Source of the DNA: Candidatus Sericytochromatia bacterium
GTDB taxonomy: Bacteria; Cyanobacteriota; Sericytochromatia; S15B-MN24; JAQBPE01
NCBI GenBank assembly: GCA_035285325.1
Contig: JAYKJB010000085.1
Span: forward strand, 1 to 62,074
DNA length: 62,074 nt
Direction: 5' to 3'
Shown: positions 42,726-52,034 of the stretch, one piece after another
Layout: each line of letters opens with the position of its first letter
Position numbering within the stretch: the stretch's first letter is position 1
The notes under the pieces: generated by a model
The model's database searches: none
The model's input: only the letters and a program-made list of their open reading frames with translations
What the model was told of the DNA's origin: nothing
Translations under genes and position numbers: made by a program

Positions 42726-44231
42726 ATGCCACGCACAGCCAGGACCTGGCTCAATGGGCTGATTGCCGCGGCCCTCATCTGCCTACCCGGTCCCGTCCTG
42801 GCGGCTTCGCCGGAACCAGAACATCCAGAGCCCCAGTTGGCCGTTCCCTCCCGCCCTCACACGGTGGTGGTGATCGGCGCGGGCCTGGCTGGTCTGACGA
42901 CGGCCTACCGCCTGCGTCAAGCCGGCGTGGACTGCGTGGTGCTCGAGCTGGCCGACCGGGTGGGCGGTCGGATGCGGACGGTCTCGTATCCGGAGGGCGT
43001 CTCCGCGGAGGCCGGCCTGGAGGAATTCTGGGATACCAACCCGACGGTGGCCCTCGCCGAGGAACTGGGCGTACCGATGGAGAAGTCCGCGACGGCATTC
43101 TCCAGTTTCCTGCACAAGGGCAAACTGTACCCCTTCACCCAGGATACCAACGAGGCCTTTGTGGCCTCGGTGCTCGGCCGTGCCGACCTGAGCAAATTCC
43201 GGCAGTGGGACGCCGATATGCAACGGCTTCACAAGCAAGTCGGCTTGCGCCCGTTACCCGCCGAACTGGCCAAGCTGAAGGACGTGTCGTTCGCGGATTG
43301 GTTGTCGCGTGACAAGCGCCTGTCGCCGCTGGCCGTGGCCATGATCCGCGCCATGAGCGAACCCGAATTCGGCACCACGGCCGATGCCATCAGCGCGCTC
43401 GACGGCATCGACGAGTGGCACATTTTTGCGGGTGCGGGCGTCGGGTCTCACCACGTGGAAGGGGGCAATCAGCGGCTGGCCGAAACCTTGCGCGACCGCA
43501 TCGGCCGCGACCGCGTTTTGACCGGGCATCAGGTCACGCGCATCGCCCGCTTCGCCGACCACGTCGACGTGACGGCCCTGGAGACGGCCCGCTACGCCGT
43601 GCATCACTTTCGGGCCCGCCACGTGGTCAGCACCATCCCCCTCTTCCGCCTGTATGAGGTTCAGATCGACCCCCCGCTTTCCGCCAAGGTCCAGGAAGCC
43701 ATCGGCACCCAAACGTGGGGCGCCTACTGTACCGCCCACATCGTGCTGGATGCCCGGGCGGCGAAGTTCTGGACCGTGAAAGGGGAGGAGATCCTGCCGA
43801 TCCTGACCGGTGGTCCCCTCGGCGTGATCTACGGAGCCAACTCCGGCTCTCAGAGGGGCTACACCGCGCTGAACCTGCTGATCACGGGCGAGCACGCCGA
43901 GCGTTTCAACGCCCGCACAGGGTCTCTGGATGATGTTCGCAAGGAGGTCGGCGCCGCGCTGGAAAAACAATGGCGGGGCATCACGCCCCACGTGAAGTAC
44001 ATGAACTTCGTCCGTTACCACCCGCGCGCGATCGCCTCCTGGCCCGTCGGCCGCTCGCGTTTCGACGCGCTTTCGGATGAAATTCGCCGTCCCCAGGGGC
44101 GCCTTTATCTGGCGGGCGACTTCACGGAGGGCACGCACTCGGACGGCGCCGCGATCTCGGCGATGCGCGTCGTCAAGCAGATCTGCGCGGCAGAAAAGCT
44201 CGCGTTGCCCGCTCCGATGGCGACCCCCTGA
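42726..44231 (+). CDS. Secreted flavin amine oxidase / FAD-dependent oxidoreductase
   Basis: A 501-residue monoamine-oxidase-fold protein. Residues 1-27 are a Sec-type signal peptide (LIAAALICLPGPVLA). FAD-binding VVVIGAGLAGLTTAYRLRQAG (47-67) and the Glu/Arg motif LELADRVGGRM are followed by HHVEGGNQRLAETL and the C-terminal FAD motif GRLYLAGDFTEGTHSDGAAISAM. The substrate could be an amine or another compound, since this fold also includes desaturase-like enzymes. The usual flavin-linking Cys cannot be assigned. ATG 42726 is chosen for the signal peptide and the AGGAGG 5 bases upstream. Confidence 0.82.
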   Translation: MPRTARTWLNGLIAAALICLPGPVLAASPEPEHPEPQLAVPSRPHTVVVIGAGLAGLTTAYRLRQAGVDCVVLELADRVGGRMRTVSYPEGVSAEAGLEEFWDTNPTVALAEELGVPMEKSATAFSSFLHKGKLYPFTQDTNEAFVASVLGRADLSKFRQWDADMQRLHKQVGLRPLPAELAKLKDVSFADWLSRDKRLSPLAVAMIRAMSEPEFGTTADAISALDGIDEWHIFAGAGVGSHHVEGGNQRLAETLRDRIGRDRVLTGHQVTRIARFADHVDVTALETARYAVHHFRARHVVSTIPLFRLYEVQIDPPLSAKVQEAIGTQTWGAYCTAHIVLDARAAKFWTVKGEEILPILTGGPLGVIYGANSGSQRGYTALNLLITGEHAERFNARTGSLDDVRKEVGAALEKQWRGITPHVKYMNFVRYHPRAIASWPVGRSRFDALSDEIRRPQGRLYLAGDFTEGTHSDGAAISAMRVVKQICAAEKLALPAPMATP

Positions 44232-44355
44232 GCCGCCAACGACCCGTCGCAGGCCTGCTCACTCCAACTCCCCGGGCCGTGCACGCCCCCACTGCCGCCC
44301 TCCCCCCCGCCCCAAGCTCCTGGTTCTGAAGCCACGCGCCTAGGAGGTCAATCCC

Positions 44356-45801
44356 TTGTCCACGACCGCCGATACCACCGCTACCTTGGTGGCTTCACAA
44401 TCCCCACTTTACAGCGATGATCTGGCGCCCACCCCGCCCGAAGCTCGCACCTGGCGCACCCGGCACTACACCTCTCTGTGGGTCGCCATGGCCTGCTGCA
44501 TCCCCACCTACATGCTCGCCAGCGGCCTGATCGCCTCCGGCATGAACTGGCGGCAGGCGCTCTTCACGATCTTGCTCGGGAACCTGCTGGTGCTGATCCC
44601 GATCCTGCTCAACTCGCATCCCGGCACCCGCTATGGCATTCCCTTTCCGGTGTTCGCTCGCGCCAGCTTCGGCGTCTGGGGGGCCAATTTACCGGCTCTG
44701 ATGCGCGCCCTGGTGGCCTGCGGCTGGTTCGGTATCAATGCCTGGATCGGAGGAGCGGCCGTCAACACCCTGCTGACAGCCATCTGGCCCGGCTGGGCCG
44801 GTTGGGGCGGCAGCCTCGGCGGATACGCCCTCGGCGCCTGGGTCAGCTTTGGCCTGTTCTGGCTGTCCAACATCTGGATCATCTACCGGGGCATGGACAC
44901 GCTGAAGCGTTTCGAAAGCTGGGCCGCGCCGTTCGTTCTGCTGATGACGGCAGGCCTGGTCATCTGGGCCGTGAAAGCGGCCGATGGGCTCGGGCCCTTG
45001 ATGGCCCAGCCGGGCAAGTTTACGACGCTGGAAGCCTTCTGGCCGGTCTTCGTCCCCTCGCTGACGGCCATGGTGGGTTTCTGGGCCACCCTGTCGCTGA
45101 ACATGCCTGATTTCACTCGCTTTGCGGCAGACCAAAAATCGCAGGTGCGGGGACAGGTGCTGGGTTTGCCGGCCGCCATGACCGTGTTCTCGGCCATGGG
45201 CATCGTGATCACCTCGGCCTCCTCGCTGGTCTTCGGCAAGCTGCATTGGGACCCGGTCCAGCTGGTGGGCGAATTTCAGAACCCCTGGGTGGTGGCGATC
45301 GCCATGTTCACGGTGATCGTGGCGACCATCTCGGTCAACATCGCGGCCAACGTGGTGTCGCCCGCCAACGACTTCGCCAACATGTGGCCGAAACGCATCG
45401 ATTTCAAAACCGGCGGGCTGATCACGGGCATTCTGGGCATCGCGATCATGCCCTGGCGCCTGCTGGCCGACGCCCAGGCCTACATTTTCGACTGGCTGCT
45501 GGTTTACAGCGGTGGCCTGGGCAGCGTCGCGGGCGTCATGATCGTGGACTACTGGCTGCTGCGCCGCTGTGAACTGGATGTGCCGGGCCTTTACGAGACG
45601 CACGGTCGCTATCGCTACTGGCGCGGCTGGAACCTGGCGGGCGTGGCCGCGGCATTGGCGGGGTGCTTCGCCGCCTGGGGAGGCAAATTGATTCCAGCGC
45701 TGAGCCCCTTGGTCCCCTACGGCTGGTTTGCCGGCTTCGCCGTGGCAGGCCTGAGCTATGCCGTGTTCATGGGCGGACGCCGTGGGGCGACCTCCGATTG
45801 A
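44356..45801 (+). CDS. NCS1-family nucleobase/hydantoin:cation symporter
   Basis: A 481-residue permease with about 12 membrane helices. TRHYTSLWVAMACCIPTYMLASGL, NSHPGTRYGIPFPVFARASFG, CGWFGINAWIGG, the helix with NMPDFTRFA and NVVSPANDFANMWP are NCS1 signatures. Substrates in the family are purines, pyrimidines, allantoin or hydantoins; the one here is not readable. It starts at TTG 44356: AGGAGG at 44342-44347 gives ideal spacing (8 bases). It follows the amine oxidase gene by 124 bases in which I see no gene. Confidence 0.88.
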   Translation: MSTTADTTATLVASQSPLYSDDLAPTPPEARTWRTRHYTSLWVAMACCIPTYMLASGLIASGMNWRQALFTILLGNLLVLIPILLNSHPGTRYGIPFPVFARASFGVWGANLPALMRALVACGWFGINAWIGGAAVNTLLTAIWPGWAGWGGSLGGYALGAWVSFGLFWLSNIWIIYRGMDTLKRFESWAAPFVLLMTAGLVIWAVKAADGLGPLMAQPGKFTTLEAFWPVFVPSLTAMVGFWATLSLNMPDFTRFAADQKSQVRGQVLGLPAAMTVFSAMGIVITSASSLVFGKLHWDPVQLVGEFQNPWVVAIAMFTVIVATISVNIAANVVSPANDFANMWPKRIDFKTGGLITGILGIAIMPWRLLADAQAYIFDWLLVYSGGLGSVAGVMIVDYWLLRRCELDVPGLYETHGRYRYWRGWNLAGVAAALAGCFAAWGGKLIPALSPLVPYGWFAGFAVAGLSYAVFMGGRRGATSD

Positions 45802-45859
45802 GCGCGCCACTCGCTTGGCCAGGCTCCAGCCGGGTCGCCCCCTGGCATTTAACGGGCCT

Positions 45860-46192
45860 TCAGGCGCCTTCGACCGGTCCCTGCCAGGCCAGCATGCCCC
45901 CCTCGACGTTGTGCGCCTCGAAGCCGGCCTGGCGCAGGAGGGCCACGGCCCGTCCGCTGCGTGCGCCGCTCCGGCAGATCACGGCGATTTCCCGCTCTTT
46001 TGGCAAGCGCGCCAGTTCCCCGCCCAGTTGCCCGAGTGGGATCAGGGTCGCGCCGGCCACGTGCCCGGCGGCATACTCTCCCGGTTCCCGCACATCGAGC
46101 AGAAACGGCGCTTCCGGGCCAGCCAATCGCTCGGCCAGCTTCGCCGTCGTCAAGGCCTCGCCGGCGGTTCCACCCCATAACCAGTTGAGCAT
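45860..46192 (-). CDS. Single-domain rhodanese
   Basis: A 110-residue sulfurtransferase. LLDVREPGEYAAGHVAGA is the rhodanese strand/helix start and VICRSGARSGRA is the active-site loop, with persulfide-forming Cys73. It has no signal peptide, so it is cytosolic. It is transcribed divergently from the YeiH gene across the shared palindromic operator, and probably moves sulfane sulfur among TusA, DsrE2-like protein and the persulfide dioxygenase fusion. Confidence 0.9.
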   Translation of the reverse strand: MLNWLWGGTAGEALTTAKLAERLAGPEAPFLLDVREPGEYAAGHVAGATLIPLGQLGGELARLPKEREIAVICRSGARSGRAVALLRQAGFEAHNVEGGMLAWQGPVEGA

Positions 46193-46301
46193 GTGTGCCT
46201 CCTTGGGCCTCGCCGATCCAGCGAAGCGCCCCTGTGTTCAGCCAGCCTCATCGGTGCTGACCAGCGCCACCAGCAGCGGGCCTGAACCGTGGCCCCTGCA
46301 C

Positions 46302-46340
46302 TTGCAAACAATACTATATTACTATATAGTAATTTATCAA
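46302..46340. promoter_or_regulatory. Divergent promoters with ArsR-type operator (site A)
   Basis: Rightward: TTGCAA (46302-46307), 17 bases, TATAGT (46325-46330). Leftward: TTGATA (46340-46335), 16 bases, TATAGT (46318-46313). Between them lies ACTATATTACTATATAGT (46313-46330), a perfect 7-base inverted repeat with spacer TACT. The same 18 bases occur at 53243-53260 beside an ArsR-family gene. A bound repressor would block both promoters. Confidence 0.85.
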
Positions 46341-46365
46341 GTCCCCCTATCTGCAGGTTGATTCC

Positions 46366-47439
46366 ATGGCCCATCTGGCGCACTCCGTTTCCGGCCCCTC
46401 CGGGTCCCCCTCCGAACCGGCCTCGCCGACCGGCCCGGTGGCTCCCCGTGGCAAGCTGCCCGGCTTCTTGCTCGCCTTCGGCCTGGCCGCCGCGGGCTAT
46501 GCGGGGGCCCAGTTGAAAGGCCTGGCCGTCATGGGGCCGCTCTCGCTGGCCTTGCTGATCGGCATCGCCTGGCGCAGCGGTGTGGGAGTCTCGCCCGGAC
46601 TGGCTCCTGGCGTTCGTTTCTCCTCCAAACCCCTGCTGCGCGCCGGCATCGTGTTGATGGGCGCCCGCCTGGACTACGGCGTGCTGCTGGCGGCCGGGCC
46701 CAAGCTGCTGGGCATCGCGGTGAGCGTCATCAGTGTGGCGATCATCGGAATGTACGCCCTGGCGCGCCGCGTGGGCCTGCCGCGCGAACTCGGCATGCTG
46801 ATGGCGGTCGGCACCGGCATCTGCGGCGCCAGTGCGGTGGCGGCCGCCTCGACCGTGACGCGCGCCAGCGAAGAGGACACGACGCTGGCCGTCGCGCTGA
46901 TGGGGCTGCTCGGCACCGCGGGCGTGTTCTTTTACGTGGGGCTGGCACCCTGGCTGGGCCTGAGCCCTCAGCAACTCGGCATCATCACCGGCGCGACCCT
47001 GCACGAGGTGGCCCAGGTGGTCGCCGCCGCCTTCACCTGGGGCGAGCTCAGCGGCGACGCGGGCACGATGGTCAAGCTCACGCGGGTGGTGCTGCTGGCA
47101 CCGGCGTTGGTGCTGGTGGGGTGGTACTGGCGACGCGCCACCCGGCACGAGGCGGGCCACGCCGCCTATTCGCTCGCCAACCCGCCGATCCCCTATTTCG
47201 TGCTGGGCTTTCTGGCGGTCGGGGCGCTGAACAGCCTGGGCCTGTTCTCGGAGACGCTGCGCTGGGGGCTCACCCAGGCCAGCATCGGCTTGATGGCAAT
47301 CGCCATGGCCGCCATGGGGCTGCTGACCGACTTGCGCCAGGTGCGCCAGGCCGGTCTCTCGGCGATCGCGGTAGGGGTGGTCGGCTTCCTGACGCTGTTC
47401 GTGATGGTCTACGCCATGATCCGGCTGCTGCACGTGTGA
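46366..47439 (+). CDS. YeiH/UPF0324-family membrane protein (putative sulfate or sulfite exporter)
   Basis: A 357-residue protein with about 10 membrane helices. The family motifs KPLLRAGIVLMGARL, GTGICGASAVAAASTV and GATLHEVAQVVAAAF are clear. Members are annotated as putative sulfate exporters, but transport is not well proven. Here it lies directly before a sulfite dehydrogenase gene and under the sulfur-island operator, which fits export of the oxidised product. Residues 1-30 are a Pro/Ser-rich cytoplasmic tail. Ribosome-binding site is weak (GCAGG). Confidence 0.87.
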   Translation: MAHLAHSVSGPSGSPSEPASPTGPVAPRGKLPGFLLAFGLAAAGYAGAQLKGLAVMGPLSLALLIGIAWRSGVGVSPGLAPGVRFSSKPLLRAGIVLMGARLDYGVLLAAGPKLLGIAVSVISVAIIGMYALARRVGLPRELGMLMAVGTGICGASAVAAASTVTRASEEDTTLAVALMGLLGTAGVFFYVGLAPWLGLSPQQLGIITGATLHEVAQVVAAAFTWGELSGDAGTMVKLTRVVLLAPALVLVGWYWRRATRHEAGHAAYSLANPPIPYFVLGFLAVGALNSLGLFSETLRWGLTQASIGLMAIAMAAMGLLTDLRQVRQAGLSAIAVGVVGFLTLFVMVYAMIRLLHV

Positions 47440-47569
47440 CCCAGCCCTTGCGAGGCAAAGGGCTGACCAGGTATCCCCATCAGCAGCCGCGCGGCGTGCC
47501 CCCGGCCCAGCCTGGCCTCGAAAAAACGGGCCGTGGCAAATCGTTGCTCCCCGGGCATAAGAGCCTCAC

Positions 47570-48778
47570 ATGCTGGATGACAAAAGCCGCCCTCTCCTGA
47601 ACCGCCGCGCCTTCCTGCAAGGATTGGGGGCGCTGACGGTCTTGCCCGCGGCGATCGCCCTGAGTGAACGCGCGGCGGGGGCCGCCTCTCGCCCGTCAGG
47701 GCCCTGGGTCAAGCAGGGCTTGCTGGTCCGGTCCCGGCGCCCGCTGGACCTCGAAACGCCGATGGGGTTGCTCGGCGACGACCTGACCCCGATCCCGCAT
47801 TTCTTCGTGCGTACCCACCATGATGAACCGCAGATCACGGCCAGCCACTGGCGCTTGGCCCTGGAAGGGCTGGTGCGCCGTCCGCGCAGCTGGACCCTGG
47901 CAGATCTTCGCCAGCTGCCGGCCCACGAGGTCACGGCCGTGCTGCAATGCTCCGGCAACGGACGGGCCTTCTACCGGCCGCGCGTGCCGGGTGTGCCCTG
48001 GGAACGCGGCGCGGTCGGCAACGCCCGCTGGCGTGGCGCGCGCCTGCGGGATGTGCTGGAGGCCTGCGGGCTGGAAGCCGAGGCCGCCCACGTCGTGCTG
48101 CAGGGGGCGGATCAGCCGGTGCTGCCCAGCACGCCGCGCTTCGGGCGTTCGATCCCGCTCGCGAAGGCCTTGCATCCCGACACGTTGCTGGCGTACGAGA
48201 TGAACGGCGAGCCGCTGCCCGTGCTGCACGGGCATCCGGTGCGCGCCGTCGTGCCAGGCTGGGTAGGAGACGACTGGGTCAAGTGGCTCACGACCCTGCG
48301 CGTGCAAGCCGATCCCTTCGACGGGTTCTTTTATCAGACGGCCTATCGCTATCCGCGCCAGCCCGTGTCGCCAGGCAGTGCCGTCAAGCCGGAGGACATG
48401 GGCCCCATGGACGAACTGGTGGTCAAGTCACTGATCACCGGGCCGCTGCAGGGGGCTCGGGTGCCGCGCGCCGGCCTCCCGATCCGCGGGGTCGCCTGGA
48501 GTGGCGGCGGCATCCCCGTGACCCGGGTGGAAGTGTCCGTCGACGACGGCTTGCACTGGGCCGATGCCACCTTGCTGGGCGAGGCGCAGCCCTATGCCTG
48601 GCGACGCTGGGCCTTCGACTGGATGCCGGCGGCGGGCCAACCTGGCGGCCTGTTGCGGCTTCGTGCACGGGCCACCGATGCGCGCGGGCGCGTGCAGCCG
48701 ACCGAGCCGTCTCCCTGGAACCCCAGCGGCTACCAGTGGAACACGGCCGACACGGTCGAGGTGACGCTCGATGCCTGA
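47570..48778 (+). CDS. Molybdopterin sulfite dehydrogenase, Tat-exported
   Basis: A 402-residue sulfite-oxidase-family enzyme. NRRAFLQGLGALTVLP is a twin-arginine signal. The Moco-binding domain has HFFVRTHHDEP, VLQCSGNGRAFY with the molybdenum ligand Cys127, and ERGAVGNARWRGARLRDVL. PVRAVVPGWVGDDWVKWL follows, then the dimer domain (GVAWSGGG) and the end motif WNPSGYQWN. It would oxidise sulfite to sulfate outside the cytoplasm (SorA/SorT-like). The next gene overlaps it by 8 bases and codes a c-type cytochrome, the expected electron acceptor. Confidence 0.9.
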   Translation: MLDDKSRPLLNRRAFLQGLGALTVLPAAIALSERAAGAASRPSGPWVKQGLLVRSRRPLDLETPMGLLGDDLTPIPHFFVRTHHDEPQITASHWRLALEGLVRRPRSWTLADLRQLPAHEVTAVLQCSGNGRAFYRPRVPGVPWERGAVGNARWRGARLRDVLEACGLEAEAAHVVLQGADQPVLPSTPRFGRSIPLAKALHPDTLLAYEMNGEPLPVLHGHPVRAVVPGWVGDDWVKWLTTLRVQADPFDGFFYQTAYRYPRQPVSPGSAVKPEDMGPMDELVVKSLITGPLQGARVPRAGLPIRGVAWSGGGIPVTRVEVSVDDGLHWADATLLGEAQPYAWRRWAFDWMPAAGQPGGLLRLRARATDARGRVQPTEPSPWNPSGYQWNTADTVEVTLDA

Positions 48779-49145
48779 CTTTCGCCGTGGCTGGTGGGCT
48801 TTGCTGCTGATCAGCCTGCCGTGCTTGCTGGGGGCCCGCCAGGGCTCACCGCCACTGCCCCCGGGGGGCTTCCACTCGCCCAGCCCCCAGGCGGTGGCCT
48901 GGCCGGCGGGGCCTGGCCAGGCACTGGTCACCAGCCGCTGCCTGTTCTGCCACGAGGCCGAGCTGATCGTGGCCCAGCGCCTGACGCCCGCCCAGTGGGA
49001 CAAGGAGGTACACAAGATGGTCAAGTGGGGCGCCCCGCTGACGCCCGAAGAACAGCGCCTCCTGGCTGCCTACCTGGCCCGCCACTATGGGCCCGACCAG
49101 CCGCCCTACCAGCCTCGCCCGCTCGACCTGCCCCGCCAGCGCTGA
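48771..49145 (+). CDS. c-type cytochrome subunit (SorB-like)
   Basis: A 124-residue exported monoheme cytochrome. Signal segment WWALLLISLPCLLG, heme site RCLFCHEAEL (Cys57, Cys60, His61), likely Met ligand in VHKMVKWG (Met83). The ATG lies 8 bases inside the sulfite dehydrogenase gene, so the two are translated together, as in sorAB. It would carry electrons from sulfite to the respiratory chain. Confidence 0.87.
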   Translation: MPDFRRGWWALLLISLPCLLGARQGSPPLPPGGFHSPSPQAVAWPAGPGQALVTSRCLFCHEAELIVAQRLTPAQWDKEVHKMVKWGAPLTPEEQRLLAAYLARHYGPDQPPYQPRPLDLPRQR

Positions 49146-49218
49146 ACCAGCCGCCGTTCTCCCAGCCCAACCTGTTTCCCAAGCGTTTCAGGACCACCGG
49201 CCCTTCGAGGTATCGCCC

Positions 49219-50397
49219 ATGTGCCCATCCCCCGCCAAAATCCGCCTGGTCCTGAGCGTGCTCGTGGCCCTCGCATTGAGCGGCTGCGCGGGCGATCGCC
49301 CCGACGAGGCCGGCAGCGCCGGTGACGCGCCGCCGGCTCCGGAAGCGGCCATGGATGCCCCCTCGGGCGCTCATTCAGCGCTGGGAGGAAGCTCGGCCAA
49401 AGTGAGTGAGGGTGCGGACGAAGCCCGTCGAGGCGCCGCGGCGGAGGCCAGCCTCGACGAGGCGAGCAACGAGGCGCCCGGCCAGAGCCGCGAGCACAAG
49501 GACCAGCAAGCGGCCACCGCCGGGATGTACATCATCCGCAAGGCTCAGCTGACCCTGCAGGTGAAGGACGTGCGCGAGAGCATCCGCCGCGTGGGCGCGA
49601 TCGTGAGCCGGGTCGGCGGCCTCGTGGCCGATTCGGAATTCACCTCCGCCGAGGGCGACGCCCCGCGGGCCAGCCTGACGCTGCGGGTGCCGGCCAAGCG
49701 CTTCGACGCCCTGCTCGACGAGTTCGGCGGGGTCGGCACCATCTTCGAGCGCCGCATCGAGAGCGAGGACGTGACGCTCAGCTACATCGACACGGAGAGT
49801 CGCATCCGCAACCTGCGGCAGGAGGAGGCCACGCTGCGTGGGCTGCTGGCGCGTTCCGGCAAGCTGACGGACGTGCTGGCCGTGGAACGGGAGCTGTCGC
49901 GCGTGACGGGCGAGATCGAGCAAGCCCAGGGGCGTTTGCGCCACCTGGGCAATATGGTCTCGATGGCGACGATCCAGGTGACGCTGTCCGAAAAGGTCAA
50001 GGTGGTCTCCACTTCGCCTTGGGGAAGCATCCCGGAGGGCGTGGAGAACACGCTGCGCGACGTGGAGCGGGCCCTGGCCGGTGTGCTCGCCTGGCTCGCC
50101 AACTCCGCCATCTGGCTGGTGGCCTATGTGTTGCCGCTCTCGATTCCGATCGTGGGTGGCTATGCCTTCGGTTACTGGCTGCTGCGTCGCTGGCTGGTGC
50201 AGCGCCAGGCCTGGCTCTCGGAAGCCTGGTTCGCGCGCGTCTGGCTCGGGCTCGGCGCAGCCGGTCTGATGGCGCTGGCGCCGGGTGTCGCGGGGACGAT
50301 CGTGACGGTGGCCCTGGTGGCGATCGCCATCGGCTCACTGGCCTGGTTGGGCGCCTGGCTGAAACGCACCCTCAAGCCGGGCACGCCGGCTGCCTAG
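49219..50397 (+). CDS. DUF4349-type lipoprotein with C-terminal membrane helices
   Basis: A 392-residue protein. Lipobox ALSGC (Cys23), then 80 residues of Ala/Glu/Ser-rich linker, then the DUF4349 domain (about 100-270: MYIIRKAQLTLQVKDVRES, TLRVPAKRFDALLDEFG, ERRIESEDVTLSYIDTESRI) with a coiled-coil stretch (LRQEEATLRGLLARSG). Residues 285-392 contain three or four hydrophobic helices. Its function is unknown in the family. It follows the cytochrome gene by 73 bases and may ride on the sulfur operon without sharing its role. Confidence 0.82.
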   Translation: MCPSPAKIRLVLSVLVALALSGCAGDRPDEAGSAGDAPPAPEAAMDAPSGAHSALGGSSAKVSEGADEARRGAAAEASLDEASNEAPGQSREHKDQQAATAGMYIIRKAQLTLQVKDVRESIRRVGAIVSRVGGLVADSEFTSAEGDAPRASLTLRVPAKRFDALLDEFGGVGTIFERRIESEDVTLSYIDTESRIRNLRQEEATLRGLLARSGKLTDVLAVERELSRVTGEIEQAQGRLRHLGNMVSMATIQVTLSEKVKVVSTSPWGSIPEGVENTLRDVERALAGVLAWLANSAIWLVAYVLPLSIPIVGGYAFGYWLLRRWLVQRQAWLSEAWFARVWLGLGAAGLMALAPGVAGTIVTVALVAIAIGSLAWLGAWLKRTLKPGTPAA

Positions 50398-50450
50398 CTC
50401 CATGTCGTCGCGTCCAGATTCAAGCCGCGGCCTGCTGGGAATTGACGCGT

Positions 50451-50487
50451 AAAAAAATGCCCCGTCTCGCGAACTCGACGAGACGGG
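50451..50487 (-). terminator. Rho-independent terminator of the leftward sulfur operon
   Basis: On the minus strand CCCGTCTCG/CGAGACGGG (9-base stem, 9-base loop) is followed by GCA and seven T (complement of 50451-50457). It lies 18 bases after the stop of the DUF302 gene and also faces the end of the DUF4349 gene. Confidence 0.9.
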
Positions 50488-50505
50488 ACACTCAAATCGG
50501 TACGT

Positions 50506-50919
50506 TCAGGCAGGAAGCGCATCCAGCGCCGCTTGCAGCTTGGCCCGCGCCTCCTCGGCAATCGGAACCAGGTGCGGGTTGCCCACCACGCCCATCATGC
50601 GGTGCGGCTCGATCGCCTTGACGGCCGTGCGGCCCTCGCCGGCGTCATAGACCACCACGTTGCAAGGCAACAGCAGGCCGAGGTCGAGTTCCGCCGTCAA
50701 GGCGCGATGGGCCAGGTGCGGGTTGCAGGCCCCGAGGATGACGTAGTCGCGAAAGTCCTCCACCCCGATCTTGGCTTTCAAGACGGCCGGAACGTCGATC
50801 TCCCACAGCACCCCGAAACCGACCCCCTTCAGGCTCTCCTTGATGGCGTCCACGGCCGCGGCATAGGGCAGAGAGATCGTCCGGCCCAGACCATACGATT
50901 CTTCGACAATGGCTGACAT
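50506..50919 (-). CDS. DUF302-family protein
   Basis: A 137-residue soluble protein. VDAIKESLKGVGFGVLWEIDV, ILGACNPHLAHRALTAELDLGLLLPCNVVVYD is the diagnostic DUF302 region, with a Cys in GACNP and another in LLPCNV. The family's biochemical role is unknown, but it often sits with sulfur-oxidation genes, as here. It is the last gene of the leftward operon (PDO fusion, tusA, dsrE2-like, DUF302). AAGGAGA precedes ATG 50919. Confidence 0.88.
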   Translation of the reverse strand: MSAIVEESYGLGRTISLPYAAAVDAIKESLKGVGFGVLWEIDVPAVLKAKIGVEDFRDYVILGACNPHLAHRALTAELDLGLLLPCNVVVYDAGEGRTAVKAIEPHRMMGVVGNPHLVPIAEEARAKLQAALDALPA

Positions 50920-50985
50920 GGGTTCTCCTTCGAACGGATGATGGGCATCGTCCAGCGTGCTGTGAGCGTGGACGACGCCCTGCGA

Positions 50986-51603
50986 CTAGATGAACAGGGA
51001 AGCCTTCGATTCCTGGGCTTCGCCGACGAACATCGCGACCCCGCCGAGTTCGACCTCAGGCATCAGTTCCTCCTGACGCACCCCCATCACATCCATGCTC
51101 ATGGTACACGCCACCAAACGCACCCCGCTCTCCCGCGCCAGCGCGATCAGATCTTCCAGCGAGGCCACGTCCTTTTCCTTCATCATCTGACGAAGCATGA
51201 GCGAACCCGCCCCCAGAAAGCCCAGCTTGGAGGGAATCAAGCCGGTCGAAGCGCCCGGCGTCATCACCTGCAGCATGAGTTCCTTGATGTCCTTGCCTCC
51301 CCAGTCCTTGCGCTGACGGATCGCGGCAAGGCCCCAGAATGTGAAGAACATGGTCACTTCCAGCCCCATGGCCGCGGCGCCGGAGGCGATCACGAAACCG
51401 GCCAGCACCTTGTCGAGGTCGCCCGAAAACACGACCATGCTGAGCTTGTCCTTGGGCAGGCGCGCCTCCAGTTCTGCCACGCGTTGCTCGGCGGAAGAGG
51501 CCCTTTGCTGGGCTTCGGCCGTGGCCTGCTCCAAGGCCGAGAGTCGGGCCAAGATGGCCTGGGCATCGGGCACGCTGGCCTGAGCAGTGGTGATCGTGTC
51601 CAT
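50986..51603 (-). CDS. DsrE2-like sulfur carrier protein (DsrE/DsrF family)
   Basis: A 205-residue protein. Residues 15-52 form a coiled coil (AILARLSALEQATAEAQQRA). The DsrE fold follows: LSMVVFSGDLDKVLAGFVIA, TMFFTFWGLAAIR, then RLVACTMSMDVMG with the probable sulfur-binding Cys, and GGVAMFVGEAQ. DsrE2 proteins are typically encoded with rhodanese and TusA and accept sulfane sulfur. Here tusA is 11 bases upstream. The ATG has AAGGAGG before it. Some DsrE2 proteins have membrane helices; TFWGLAAIR and flanking hydrophobics could associate with the membrane. Confidence 0.88.
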   Translation of the reverse strand: MDTITTAQASVPDAQAILARLSALEQATAEAQQRASSAEQRVAELEARLPKDKLSMVVFSGDLDKVLAGFVIASGAAAMGLEVTMFFTFWGLAAIRQRKDWGGKDIKELMLQVMTPGASTGLIPSKLGFLGAGSLMLRQMMKEKDVASLEDLIALARESGVRLVACTMSMDVMGVRQEELMPEVELGGVAMFVGEAQESKASLFI

Positions 51604-51614
51604 CGGGGGCCTCC

Positions 51615-51866
51615 TTAAGCCTTCTTGGTGAGGTAGTGCACGTACACCTCTGTCCCACCTTCCTGGAGGGTCTCTTGCCGGGTCAGGTCGGCGGCCTTGT
51701 TGGTCTTGGCCCAGCCCTGGAAATCGAGCACCGAGCCCTTGTCGGTCGCGACCACCTTCAGCGTGTGCCCTGCCGGCAGCGTGTCCAGCGCCTTCTTGGC
51801 CTTGACGATCGGCATGGGGCACTTGACGCCGCGCACGTCGAGTTCCGTGATATTGGCTTCACTCAT
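51615..51866 (-). CDS. tusA: TusA-family sulfur carrier
   Basis: An 83-residue protein with the diagnostic VRGVKCPMPIVKAKKAL (Cys16) and the C-terminal strand GGTEVYVHYLTKK. The Cys carries persulfide sulfur between rhodanese, DsrE-type proteins and oxidation enzymes. ATG 51866 follows AAGGAGA with good spacing. The 168-base gap upstream to the PDO fusion gene has no clear terminator, so it is likely in the same transcript. Confidence 0.93.
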   Translation of the reverse strand: MSEANITELDVRGVKCPMPIVKAKKALDTLPAGHTLKVVATDKGSVLDFQGWAKTNKAADLTRQETLQEGGTEVYVHYLTKKA

Positions 51867-52034
51867 GATTGTCTCCTTCTCAGTGTTCAAGTCAGCGCGG
51901 GCACCTTGCGATACACGCGAATCGGGTCCTTGGCTGTCAGTTTCCCACGGTTGCCAGTGGCCCCTTCAGGCAGCCGTCCATTTCTGATCGAATCGGCACC
52001 CCCCTGAAGCCATCTGACGCCCCCCTGGCCACTT